From Candidatus Rokuibacteriota bacterium (lineage in GTDB: Bacteria; Methylomirabilota; Methylomirabilia; Rokubacteriales; CSP1-6), in the NCBI GenBank assembly GCA_003220685.1, contig QHTE01000048.1, positions 31,029 through 95,028 on the forward strand: a DNA stretch of 64,000 nt, read 5' to 3'. Shown one piece after another: positions 19,718-27,844 of this stretch (position 1 is its first letter; the number at the start of each line of letters is the position of its first letter). The translations under genes were made by a program, and so were the position numbers. A model generated the notes under the pieces. That model did not search any database. It saw nothing but the letters and a program-made list of their open reading frames with translations, and had not been told where the DNA came from.

Positions 19718-20953
19718 ATGATCCTGATCCGGAACGCGAACTTGCTGGATCCTGCCTCGGGCAACCTCACCGAGAACGTTTCGGTCGTGGTCGAAGGCGA
19801 ACAGATTCGCGAGGTGTCGCCCCGGCCGATCCAGGTCTCCGCCAGCCTCACGCTCGACGCCGGCGGCCGCACCCTGATGCCCGGGCTGATCGACTGTCAC
19901 GTGCACGTCTTCCTCTCCGAGGTGAACATCCGTGCGCTCGAGGCGATCCCGCTCACCCTGATGACGGCGCGCGGCGCCGCCCTCATGCGCGCCATGCTCG
20001 ACCGCGGCTTCACGACCGTGCGCGACACCGGCGGCGCCGACTGGGGCATTCGCGAGGGCGTGGCGCAGGGCCACCTGCCGGGCCCGAGGCTCTTCGTCGC
20101 CGGACGGCCGATCGGCCAGACCGGCGGGCACAGCGACTCGCGGCGGCGCACGGACACGAGCGTGTCGTGCCACTGCTGCAACGCGATGGCGTTCACGCTC
20201 GGCATCGCCGACGGTGTGGACGAAGTCCGGCGCGCCGCGCGCGAGCAGCTGCGTCAGGGTGTGGACCACATCAAGATCATGGTGTCGGGCGGCGTCGCCT
20301 CGCCCTACGATCCGCTCGAGAGCCTCCAGTACACGACGGACGAGATCCGCGCCGCGGTCGAGGAGGCGGCGGTCTTCAAGCGCTACGTGTGCGCCCACGC
20401 CTACGCGGCCGAGGCGGTTGCGCGGGCGGTGCAGGCCGGCGTGCGCGTCATCGAGCACGGTAACCTCATCGACGCCGCGACGGCCAAGCTGATGGCCGCG
20501 CGCGGCGCCTTCCTGGTGCCGACGCTCGTGGCCTACGACGCGATCGAGCGCCACGGCGGCCGCTGGGGGATGGGCGCCGACAGCCTCGAGAAGAACAAGA
20601 TCGTGATGGCGGCGGGATTGCGCTCGCTCGAGCTGGCCCGCGAAGCGGGCGTGCGCATGGCGTTCGGCAGCGACCTGCTCGGCCAGCTTCAGCCCGATCA
20701 GTCGCGCGAGTTCCAGATCCGTGCGAAGGTGCTCTCGCCGCTCGAGATCATCCGCTCGGCCACCGTGATCGGCGCCGAGCTGCTCGGGCGCTCGGGCGAG
20801 CTCGGCACCGTCGCGCCGGGCGCGCTCGCGGACCTGCTGGTCGTGGACGGCGATCCCCTCCGCGATCTCAGCCGGCTGGAGGGCCAGGGCGAGCACCTGG
20901 ATCTGATCATGAAGGCCGGCGTGCTGCACCGCAATCGCCTGCCCGCGGCATGA
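19718..20953 (+). CDS. amidohydrolase family metal-dependent hydrolase
   Basis: 411 aa TIM-barrel hydrolase. The first metal ligands are in LIDCHVHVF (HxH, about 63-67); VSGG with the preceding KIM gives the strand-4 ligand region, HAYAAEA and EHGNLID give the strand-5/6 histidines, and FGSDL gives the strand-8 aspartate. N-terminal (MILIRNANLLDP) and C-terminal (GALADLLVVDGDPL) beta-sandwich parts are typical of imidazolonepropionase/prolidase-like members. An in-frame start exists upstream at 19640, but the ATG at 19718 gives the family-typical N-terminus and follows a TATCCT hexamer. The last base pairs overlap the next gene (ATGA). First gene of a polyamine-type importer operon, so it probably cleaves an imported amide or cyclic amide. 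Confidence 0.88.
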   Translation: MILIRNANLLDPASGNLTENVSVVVEGEQIREVSPRPIQVSASLTLDAGGRTLMPGLIDCHVHVFLSEVNIRALEAIPLTLMTARGAALMRAMLDRGFTTVRDTGGADWGIREGVAQGHLPGPRLFVAGRPIGQTGGHSDSRRRTDTSVSCHCCNAMAFTLGIADGVDEVRRAAREQLRQGVDHIKIMVSGGVASPYDPLESLQYTTDEIRAAVEEAAVFKRYVCAHAYAAEAVARAVQAGVRVIEHGNLIDAATAKLMAARGAFLVPTLVAYDAIERHGGRWGMGADSLEKNKIVMAAGLRSLELAREAGVRMAFGSDLLGQLQPDQSREFQIRAKVLSPLEIIRSATVIGAELLGRSGELGTVAPGALADLLVVDGDPLRDLSRLEGQGEHLDLIMKAGVLHRNRLPAA

Positions 20954-21750
20954 CCGCCGGCCGCGTGGCACTCCGCGTCGCCGCCGGCCTGGGCCTCGGC
21001 TTCATCCTGCTTCCACTGGTCCTGGTCTCGTGGCTCAGCTTCTTCCGCGACGAGGTGGTCGTGTTCCCGCCCTCGGGGTACACGTTGCGCTGGTTCCGCG
21101 CCATCCTCGACCAGCGCAACTTCGTGGACGGCTTCGTGACCAGCCTCGAGGTCGGCGTGTTCGCGATGCTGGCGGGCCTGGCTCTGGGCGTACCGGCGAG
21201 CCTCACCCTGGCGCGCTACCGGTTCGCGGGACGGGAGAGCCTCGGCCTGCTGCTGCTGACGCCGCTCGTCGTCCCCGGCGTCGTGGCGGGCACGGCGATC
21301 TACGTCTTCCAGGTCGAGACGGAGATCCTCACGCGGCTGCCGCTCGTGGCCTCGCTGCCGGGCCTGGTCCTCGCCCACGTCGTCATCACGATCCCGTGGA
21401 CGGTGAGGCTCGTCACGGCCAGCCTGGTCGGCTTCGATCGCGCCGTCGAGGAGGCTGCGCAGAATCTCGGCGCGGGTCCGTGGACGACGTTTCGACGCGT
21501 CACCCTGCCGCTGATCCGACCGGGCGTGGTCGCGGCCGCGCTGTTCGGCTTCGTCATCTCGTTCGGTAATCTCGAGATGACGCTCTTCCTGATCGGCCCG
21601 GGCCGGACGACCTTGCCGATTGCGATCCTACAATACCTCGAGTGGCGGATCGATCCGGTCATCGCGGCGGTGTCGCTGCTCCAGATCCTCGTCATCGGCG
21701 CCGCGATGGTCGTCACTGACCGCTACGTGAAGCTGGCGCGGGTGCTCTAG
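20950..21750 (+). CDS. ABC transporter permease (PotC type)
   Basis: 266 aa with six TM segments (first about 7-29). EAA loop: EEAAQNLGAGPWTTFRRVTLPLIRPGV (about 162-188). Overlaps the amidohydrolase stop by 4 nt. Polyamine/iron/sulfate-type permease half; its partner permease is the last gene in this operon. Confidence 0.9.
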   Translation: MTAGRVALRVAAGLGLGFILLPLVLVSWLSFFRDEVVVFPPSGYTLRWFRAILDQRNFVDGFVTSLEVGVFAMLAGLALGVPASLTLARYRFAGRESLGLLLLTPLVVPGVVAGTAIYVFQVETEILTRLPLVASLPGLVLAHVVITIPWTVRLVTASLVGFDRAVEEAAQNLGAGPWTTFRRVTLPLIRPGVVAAALFGFVISFGNLEMTLFLIGPGRTTLPIAILQYLEWRIDPVIAAVSLLQILVIGAAMVVTDRYVKLARVL

Positions 21751-21755
21751 GGCGC

Positions 21756-22880
21756 ATGGCGCGAATCGAGCTCGAGTCCGTCTCCAAGCGCTACGGCGAC
21801 GTCCACGCCGTCCACGACTTCTCGCTGGCGATCGATGAAGGCGAGCTGGTCGTGCTGCTCGGCCCGAGCGGCTGCGGGAAGACGACGACCTTGCGGATGA
21901 TCGCCGGGTTCGTCCCGGTGACGTCGGGCCGGATCCGGCTCGGGGGCCGCGAGGTGACGAATCTGCCGGCCCATCGGCGAAACACCGGGCTCGTCTTCCA
22001 GGGCTACGCGCTCTTTCCGCACCTCACCGCCGCCGAGAACGTCGCGTTCGGCCTGGAGATGCGCAAGCTGCCCGACGGGGTCGTGCGCGAGAAAGTCGCG
22101 CGCGCGCTCGAGCTGGTGCGGCTCGCGGACCTCGGTGACCGTCTGCCGCGCCAGCTTTCGGGCGGTCAGCAGCAGCGGGTCGCGCTGGCGCGGGCGCTGG
22201 TCATCGAGCCCGACGCGCTCCTGCTCGACGAGCCGCTGTCGAATCTCGACGCGAAGCTGCGCGAAGAGGTGCGCGTCGAGATCCGCCAGCTCCAGCGGGC
22301 GCTCGGGCTCACCACCCTGATGGTCACGCACGACCAGGACGAGGCGCTCGCGATGGCCGACCGTCTCGTGGTCATGTCGGCCGGCGCCATCCAGCAGATC
22401 GGCACGCAGCGCGAGCTGTACGAGCATCCGCGCAACCGCTTCGTGGCCGGCTTCGTCGGCCGCACGAACTTCCTGCGCGGGCAGCTGATCGAGCCCGGCG
22501 TGTTCCGGAGCGACGGCGGCCTCACGCTCCGCTACGACGGCCGCTCGGCGCCGTCGAGCGCCGGGGCGCCGGGCGCTTCGCCGTCGGGCGTCCGGCGGGC
22601 GCTCGCGCTGCGGCCGGAGCGACTGGCGCTCGGGGTGCCCGCGGACGCCGCGCGCGCCAACCGGGTGGCGGGTACCGTGGAATTTGCCTCGTACCTCGGC
22701 TCCATCATCGAGTACTACGTGCGACTGAGCTCGGGAGAGACCCTGCGAGTCCACGCGCCCAACACCGGCGCCGCCGGCGATCGGGCCTGGGCGCTCGGCG
22801 AGACGGTCCACGTGTCCTGGCCGGTCGAGGTGGGCCTCGTGCTCGAAGACGAACATCACCCAGAGGAGGATCATCGATGA
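21756..22880 (+). CDS. ABC transporter ATP-binding protein (PotA/FbpC type)
   Basis: 374 aa. Walker A GPSGCGKT (about 36-43), signature LSGGQQQR, Walker [12 protein letters not shown] and switch THDQDEA are intact. A C-terminal TOBE-type regulatory domain follows (GRTNFLRGQLIEPG onward). It starts 5 nt after the permease and overlaps the binding-protein gene by 4 nt. Spermidine/putrescine-type architecture: one ATPase, two permeases, one binding protein. Confidence 0.93.
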   Translation: MARIELESVSKRYGDVHAVHDFSLAIDEGELVVLLGPSGCGKTTTLRMIAGFVPVTSGRIRLGGREVTNLPAHRRNTGLVFQGYALFPHLTAAENVAFGLEMRKLPDGVVREKVARALELVRLADLGDRLPRQLSGGQQQRVALARALVIEPDALLLDEPLSNLDAKLREEVRVEIRQLQRALGLTTLMVTHDQDEALAMADRLVVMSAGAIQQIGTQRELYEHPRNRFVAGFVGRTNFLRGQLIEPGVFRSDGGLTLRYDGRSAPSSAGAPGASPSGVRRALALRPERLALGVPADAARANRVAGTVEFASYLGSIIEYYVRLSSGETLRVHAPNTGAAGDRAWALGETVHVSWPVEVGLVLEDEHHPEEDHR

Positions 22881-23926
22881 ACAGCTCGAACAGATTCACG
22901 CGGCGCCGCTTCGTGAAAGGCCTCGCGATCGGCGTCGGCCTTGCCACGCTCGGGCGCCCCGGACGCGGCACGGCGGCCGAGAAGATGGTGCTCGGCACCT
23001 GGGGCGGCGATTATTCCAAGCTCCTCACGCAGAACGTGGAGACGCCGATCCTCACGCCCAAGGGCATCGAGGTGGTCCACGACATCGCCGGCGATCCCCA
23101 GCGGCGCGCCAAGCTGGTCGCCGAGCAGCGCCTGCCGCGCGGGACGACCGATCTGCAGGCGCTGAGCGCCGCCGGATCGCGCGAGATGTTCAACGCCGGG
23201 GTGCTCGAAACGATCGACTACTCGAAGATCGCGAACGCGCCGAACCTCCTGGCGCAGATGAAAACGCCGTACTCGGTCGGCCACATCTACAGCGGCCAGG
23301 TGATTCTCTACAACCCGGCGACGATCAGCCCGGCCCCCACCTCGTACAACGACCTGTGGGATCCCAAGCACGCGGGCAAGGTGGGCGTCATCGACATCCA
23401 GTACGTCGGCATGCTCGAGGCCGCCGCGCTCGTCTCGGGCGGCAACATGGAGAACTTCGAGCCCGGCAAGGCCAAGCTGATGGAGCTGCGCAAGCTGAAC
23501 TTCAAGATGTTTCCGACCAACGAGGCGATGGCCCAGGCGCTGAAGACGGGCGAGGTCGGCATGTGCGTCATGTGGAAGGCGCGCGGCGTGATGTGGCAGA
23601 ACGCAGGCGTGCCGGTGCAGGCGGTGGCGCCGAAGGAGGGCGTGGTCCTCTACGTCTCCGACTTCGTGATCCCGAAGAACGCGCCGAACAAGGCTGCCGC
23701 CTACGCGTACCTGGACGCGATGCTGGCGCCCTCGGCGCAGATCGGCTTTGCGGAGACGATGGGCTACAACCCGACCGTGTCGAACGCCAAGGTGCCCGAC
23801 GCGGTCGCCAAGCGCATCGGCTTCACCAAGGAAGAGCAGGCGCGGCTGCTCTCGCCCAACTACGACTACATCGCCAAGAACGACAGCCAGCTCAAAGAGT
23901 GGTGGGACAAGATCTTCAAGGCCTGA
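22877..23926 (+). CDS. ABC transporter extracellular solute-binding protein (PotD-like)
   Basis: 349 aa with a twin-arginine signal (RFTRRRFVKGLAIGVG, about 6-21), so it is exported folded. Family 1/8-type binding protein: GTWGGDYSKLL near the mature start, a hinge around YNPATISPAPTSYNDLWDPK and a C-terminal EWWDKIF typical of polyamine-like receptors. The ligand is not defined; the receptor class covers polyamines and other cationic compounds. AGAGGAGGATC ribosome site inside the ATPase tail. Confidence 0.9.
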   Translation: MNSSNRFTRRRFVKGLAIGVGLATLGRPGRGTAAEKMVLGTWGGDYSKLLTQNVETPILTPKGIEVVHDIAGDPQRRAKLVAEQRLPRGTTDLQALSAAGSREMFNAGVLETIDYSKIANAPNLLAQMKTPYSVGHIYSGQVILYNPATISPAPTSYNDLWDPKHAGKVGVIDIQYVGMLEAAALVSGGNMENFEPGKAKLMELRKLNFKMFPTNEAMAQALKTGEVGMCVMWKARGVMWQNAGVPVQAVAPKEGVVLYVSDFVIPKNAPNKAAAYAYLDAMLAPSAQIGFAETMGYNPTVSNAKVPDAVAKRIGFTKEEQARLLSPNYDYIAKNDSQLKEWWDKIFKA

Positions 23927-23943
23927 CGGCGCCGCGGCGGTCG

Positions 23944-24774
23944 GTGGCCGGGGCCCTCGTGGGCCCGGCCACCCTGGCCGTCGTGCTCGGCCTGCTGGTG
24001 CCGCTGGCGATCCTCTTTCGCTACAGCCTCAACCGTTTCGTGCCCGGGCGGCTCATGGTCGACGCGCTCACCGTCGAGAACTACGTCAAGTTCTTCACCG
24101 ACCCCTACTACATGGCCGTGCTGGTACGGACCCTGCGCGTGTCGGCGGTGTGCATGGTCCTCTGCCTGGTGATGGGCTTCCCGCTGGCCTACGCCCTCGC
24201 GCGCACGCGGTCGCGCTGGAAGAGCGCCGTGGTCATGCTGGTGGTGCTGCCGCTGTTCGTGGGCAACGCCGTGCGCGCGGCCGGATGGATGGTGATGTTC
24301 GGGTCGCGAGGCCTGCTCAACACGCTCCTCGGCGTGGTCGGGCTGATCGACCACCCGCTCCAGCTCATGTACACCGAGGCCGCGGTGATCGTCGGCATCA
24401 CCGCGGTCAATCTCCCGTTCATGGTGCTCACGCTCGAGAGCGTCGTCGAGGGCATCGACCCGGCCATCGAGGAGGCCGCCGCGAGCCTCGGCGCGCGGCC
24501 GCTGCAGGTGTTCCGCCGCGTGATCCTGCCGCTGGCGATGCCGGGCGTGCTCGCCGGGACGATCCTCGTGTTCATTCTCGGGATGAACGCCTACGCCACG
24601 CCGATCCTCCTGGGCGGGCCGCGCTTTCAGATGATGGGGCCGCTAGTCTATGGGCAGTTTGCGGGGCTCAACAATTGGCCGTTCGGGGCGGCTCTCTCGT
24701 TTGTCCTGATGGCGGCTACGTTATCGCTGAGCGCGGTCTCTAACCTGTTGATCCAGCGGCGGTACCGTCGCTAG
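23944..24774 (+). CDS. ABC transporter permease (PotB type)
   Basis: About 276 aa. The frame is open from before 23926; GTG at 23944 is the most plausible start because TM1 (about 10-30) follows at once. A CTG overlapping the upstream TGA at 23923 is an alternative. Six TMs; EAA loop EEAAASLGARPLQVFRRVILPLAMPGV. Completes the importer. Codon use shifts to more AT in the last 40 codons (TTGTCC, GCTACG, TTATCG), unlike the rest of the operon. Confidence 0.87.
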   Translation: MAGALVGPATLAVVLGLLVPLAILFRYSLNRFVPGRLMVDALTVENYVKFFTDPYYMAVLVRTLRVSAVCMVLCLVMGFPLAYALARTRSRWKSAVVMLVVLPLFVGNAVRAAGWMVMFGSRGLLNTLLGVVGLIDHPLQLMYTEAAVIVGITAVNLPFMVLTLESVVEGIDPAIEEAAASLGARPLQVFRRVILPLAMPGVLAGTILVFILGMNAYATPILLGGPRFQMMGPLVYGQFAGLNNWPFGAALSFVLMAATLSLSAVSNLLIQRRYRR

Positions 24775-24777
24775 GCG

Positions 24778-24819
24778 AGGCTGCCGAGAAGGCCGCATCT
24801 GCACCCTTCTCGGCAGCCT
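24778..24819. terminator. bidirectional intrinsic-type terminator hairpin
   Basis: A perfect 15-bp inverted repeat (arms 24778-24792 and 24805-24819, 12-nt loop) lies between two convergent genes, 4 nt after one stop. No T-tract follows, so termination may need Rho or be of the high-GC hairpin-only kind. Confidence 0.75.
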
Positions 24820-24877
24820 GCTGGGCGCTTGCTCCTGCTAGACACTGCTGCTGCTCATTGCTGCCCGACGCTTGCCG

Positions 24878-25312
24878 TCAGAGCGTTTTGATGACCTCGG
24901 CGGGCCAGGCTCTTGCCTCGACGCGGTCGTGCCATTGCTTGATCTTGCCGTCGCGGTCGATCACGACGCCGACGCGCTGGGCGCCCTTCGCCGGGTCGAC
25001 GTTGGCGCCGTAGGCGGTGCCGATCGTGCGGTCGGTGTCGCAGATCAAGGGGAAGTTGAAGTGGTTCTTCTCGGCGAACTTCTTGTTGTCGACGGGGGTG
25101 TCGAACGATACGCCCACGATCACCGCGTTCTTGCGGTCGTAGTCGGCCTTCAGGTCGCGGAACCCGCAACCCTCGGCGGTTCAGCCGGCCGTGTCGGCCT
25201 TGGGAAAGAACCAGAGCACGACCGTCTTGCCCTTGAAGTCGGCGAGCTTGACGGTGTTGCCGTTGTGGTCGCGCCCGACGAAGTCCGGCGCCTTGTCTCC
25301 TGGATTCAGCAT
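24878..25312 (-). CDS. selenocysteine-containing peroxiredoxin (BCP/AhpC-TSA family)
   Basis: 144 aa if the in-frame TGA at 25181-25183 is read as selenocysteine (residue 44). The reading is FFPKADTAG-U-TAEGCGFRDL, the exact peroxidatic site of bacterioferritin-comigratory-protein-type peroxiredoxins (PKxxTPGCTxEACxFRD). Sec replaces the peroxidatic Cys, and the resolving Cys (C49) is kept five residues later as in BCP. The N-terminus (LNPGDKAPDFVG) and C-terminal core (GVSFDTPVDNKKFAEKNHF, DRTIGTAYG) are complete. A strong GGAGGAG ribosome site precedes the ATG. A SECIS-like hairpin follows the TGA. Reduces hydroperoxides with electrons from thioredoxin. Last gene of the minus-strand ABC/LLM operon, 30 nt after the LLM gene. 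Without recoding, only an inactive 81-aa fragment is called. Confidence 0.85.
25153..25171 (-). promoter_or_regulatory. SECIS-like hairpin for the selenoperoxiredoxin
   Basis: Minus-strand RNA GGUUGCGG-GUU-CCGCGACC makes an 8-bp stem with one U-G wobble and a GUU tip. The stem starts 9 nt after the TGA and the loop G is at +18, within the bacterial SECIS range. The loop is identical to that of the ArsC-like gene 10.5 kb away, again inside a GGG-UUC codon pair. Confidence 0.75.
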
Positions 25313-25342
25313 GGCTCCTCCGTTTCAGGTAGGGGTGTCGAA

Positions 25343-26281
25343 TCAGCGCGCGCGGACGATCTCCGCCGCGAACGCCTCCAGCGCGTCCCAGTCGTACGGC
25401 CCCTCGCGCAGCGCGATGCTGAGCCGCGTGCAGCCGAGCGCGCGGAACTGGTCCACCATCTCGCGCGCGTCCTTCACCGAGCCTCTCAGATAGCCCGTGC
25501 GCTCGGCGCGCGCCGGGCTGCCGCCGAAGTGGCTCTGAAACAGCGCGTCGGCGCGCGCGATGCCCTTCGGGTCGGCGCCGAGGTAGAAGCCGAGGTTCAC
25601 GCTGCGCATGATCGTCCTCGGGTCGCGTCCTTCGGTCTGGCACCAGCGGTCGAGCACCTGACCCTTGTGCTTCCACTCGTCCGGGCCGATGTAGGCGCCG
25701 TTCCAGCCGTCGGCGTACCGCGCCGCCGCGCGCAGGGTGCGCTTCTCGCCGCGCCCGCCGATCCAGATCGGGATGCGAGGCTGCAGGGGCTTGGGATAGT
25801 TCGGCGCGTTGGAGACCTGGAAGTGCTTGCCCTGGAAGCTCGCGCGCTTCTGCTCGGGGTCGAGCAGCAGCCTCAAGATCTGCGCGTACTCTTCCAGCAT
25901 GTCTTCGCGCGGCCCGATCGTGGGGAACGGGTAGCCGAAGGCCCTGGCCTCGATGTCGTGCCAGCCGGCGCCGAGCCCGCAATCGACGCGCCCGTTCGAC
26001 AGGTGGTCGATCGTCGTCAACGACTTGGCGAGTAGCCCCGGGTTCCGGTAGACGACGCAGTAGACGCCGCTCCCGAGCCGCACGCGCGTCGTGTCCATCG
26101 CGGCCGCCGTCAAGATCGCGATCGCCTCGTAGCAGTCCATGTCGCCGCCGCGGGGCGGCGACTCCTGGAAATGATCGGACACCGAGAACCAGTCGAACCC
26201 CTTCGCGTCGGCGAACTTCCACAGCTTGCGCATCTCGGCCAGCGGCCCACCCATGGCGCCGATGTGGATCCCGAAGTTCAT
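25343..26281 (-). CDS. LLM-class (luciferase-like) flavin/F420-dependent oxidoreductase
   Basis: 312 aa from the ATG at 26281. TIM-barrel luciferase-like monooxygenase: MNFGIHIGAMG opening, SDHF near 39-42, RVRLGSGVY, SNGRVDCGLGAGW (the LGxGxGW motif near 110) and an IWIGGRGEKRTLRAAARYADGWN phosphate-binding segment. Coenzyme may be F420 or FMN. It follows a broken isomerase-like gene by 1-2 nt in the same transcript and precedes the selenoperoxiredoxin. Confidence 0.88.
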   Translation of the reverse strand: MNFGIHIGAMGGPLAEMRKLWKFADAKGFDWFSVSDHFQESPPRGGDMDCYEAIAILTAAAMDTTRVRLGSGVYCVVYRNPGLLAKSLTTIDHLSNGRVDCGLGAGWHDIEARAFGYPFPTIGPREDMLEEYAQILRLLLDPEQKRASFQGKHFQVSNAPNYPKPLQPRIPIWIGGRGEKRTLRAAARYADGWNGAYIGPDEWKHKGQVLDRWCQTEGRDPRTIMRSVNLGFYLGADPKGIARADALFQSHFGGSPARAERTGYLRGSVKDAREMVDQFRALGCTRLSIALREGPYDWDALEAFAAEIVRAR

Positions 26282-26282
26282 G

Positions 26283-26748
26283 TCACGCACCCCCAAGGGC
26301 TAAGAGCGCCCGGAATGCGCGCCTGGCGCGCTCGAGCGCGGGAAGATCGGCAGTCGCCCGGCACGGCGCCCGTGCGGGCCTCGCGGATCAGCGCCGGCGT
26401 GTCGGTCGGTCCGGGCATGTCGGGACAAGCATCGCAGATCTGCGCATAGCGGAACAGCGCTGGATCGACCTGCTTCACGTGAGCCGGTAGCCCACCGGGC
26501 CGGCTGAAATGCAGGGCGTCGATCAGGACCGACGCGTTCGAGCGCTTCGCCTTCGCCACGATGCTCGCGGCGTGGGCGAGCGTTCGCACGCCGGTATAGA
26601 TCGCGAACTCCAGGCAGACGTGCAGGCCGTACTGCGCCGCGCGCTCGCAGAGCTCGCAGAACCGCTCGATCGTGCGCGCCTCGTCGGGCTCGGCGCTCAT
26701 GACGAGGACGTTCTTGGCGCCCAGGGCGAGCGAGATCGGGCGACTCAT
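26283..26748 (-). pseudogene. sugar phosphate isomerase/epimerase-like (AP-endonuclease 2 TIM barrel), internally deleted and frameshifted
   Basis: The ATG at 26748 overlaps the ABC ATPase stop (ATGA), so translational coupling is preserved. After MSRPISLA the sequence jumps straight to ALGAKNVLVMSAEPDE. The family's first barrel strands (about 90-110 residues) are missing. The rest (LCERAAQYGLHVCLEFAIY, VLIDALHFSR, DPALFRYAQICDA) is well conserved with key Glu/Asp/His positions. Near 26390-26350 the natural reading changes frame: only the alternative frame gives a plausible helix (LPALERARRAFRALLALGG) and a TGA at 26283-26285, just ahead of the LLM start. Probably non-functional, or altered by assembly error. 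Confidence 0.6.
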
Positions 26749-27842
26749 CACTCCTCCAGCAAAACACAGTACCGCGGATCGGCGCTGACGAAGACCTCGT
26801 CGCCCTCGACGAGCGGCTCCGCCGTCGCCAGGCGCACGACGAGCACCCGGCCGTCCCAGTCGACGTGATACTGCGTGAAGTCGCCCTGGAACACGCGCCG
26901 GCGGATCCGGGCCGGCCACACGTTGACCTGGGTCGCCGGCCGCGCGCGCTCGAGCCGGAGGCGCACGGTGCGGACGGCCATCAGCGTGTCGTCGCCCTGC
27001 GGCCGGCCTCCTGACGCGGTGCCGTGGACCAGCGCGCCGCCCTGGGTCTGGATGACGACGAGCCCGTCGCGCTCGAGGTCGGCGCGTCGCCGGCCGCGGA
27101 TCAGGTTGGCCGACCCCACGAAGTCGGCCACGAACGTGTTGCGGGGCCGGTCGTAGATCTCGCCCGGGCTGCCGATCTGCTCGATCGCGCCGTCGCGCAT
27201 GACGACGATGCGGTCGGAGATCGCGAGCGCTTCCTCCAGATCGTGGGTGACGTACACGGAGGTGATGTCGAGCCGCCGCTGCAGCTCCTTTAGCTCCACG
27301 CGCATCTCGGCGCGTAGCTTCGCGTCGAGGTTCGAGAGCGGCTCGTCGAAGAGCAGCACCGAGGGCGAGAACACGAAGGCCCGGGCCAGCGCGACCCGCT
27401 GCTGCTGGCCGCCCGACAGCTTCGAGGCGCTGCGCGCCCCGAGCTCGCTCAGCTGGACCAGGTCGAGCGCCTCGCGGACCCTGGCCGTCACCTCGGCCTC
27501 CGGCCGCTTCCGCACCCGCAGGCCGTAGGCCACGTTGTCGAACACGCTCATGTGCGGCCAGATGGCGTAGGACTGGAAGACCATCGAGAGCCCGCGGCGC
27601 TCGGCCGGGACGTTGACGGCGGGGGAGGACGAGAACACCGGGGCTCCGCCGATCCGGATCTCGCCCGACGCAGGCTTCTCGAGCCCGGCGATCGCGCGCA
27701 AGGTGGTCGTCTTGCCGCAGCCCGAGGGGCCGAGCAGGGTGAGGTGCTCGCCGGCGCCGACGGTGAACGTCACGCCGCGCACCGCGACGACGCCGCCGTA
27801 GCGGACCACCAGGTCGCGCACCTCGATCGACGCGCGCGCCAT
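26748..27842 (-). CDS. ABC transporter ATP-binding protein (FbpC/PotA type)
   Basis: 364 aa. Walker A GPSGCGKT, signature LSGGQQQR, Walker [12 protein letters not shown] and THDLEEA are intact. TOBE domain at the C-terminus (GSANLIRGR onward, ending [10 protein letters not shown]). ATG at 27842, 2 nt after the permease stop. Motor of the iron/thiamine-type importer encoded just upstream on this strand. Confidence 0.93.
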   Translation of the reverse strand: MARASIEVRDLVVRYGGVVAVRGVTFTVGAGEHLTLLGPSGCGKTTTLRAIAGLEKPASGEIRIGGAPVFSSSPAVNVPAERRGLSMVFQSYAIWPHMSVFDNVAYGLRVRKRPEAEVTARVREALDLVQLSELGARSASKLSGGQQQRVALARAFVFSPSVLLFDEPLSNLDAKLRAEMRVELKELQRRLDITSVYVTHDLEEALAISDRIVVMRDGAIEQIGSPGEIYDRPRNTFVADFVGSANLIRGRRRADLERDGLVVIQTQGGALVHGTASGGRPQGDDTLMAVRTVRLRLERARPATQVNVWPARIRRRVFQGDFTQYHVDWDGRVLVVRLATAEPLVEGDEVFVSADPRYCVLLEE

Positions 27843-27844
27843 CC

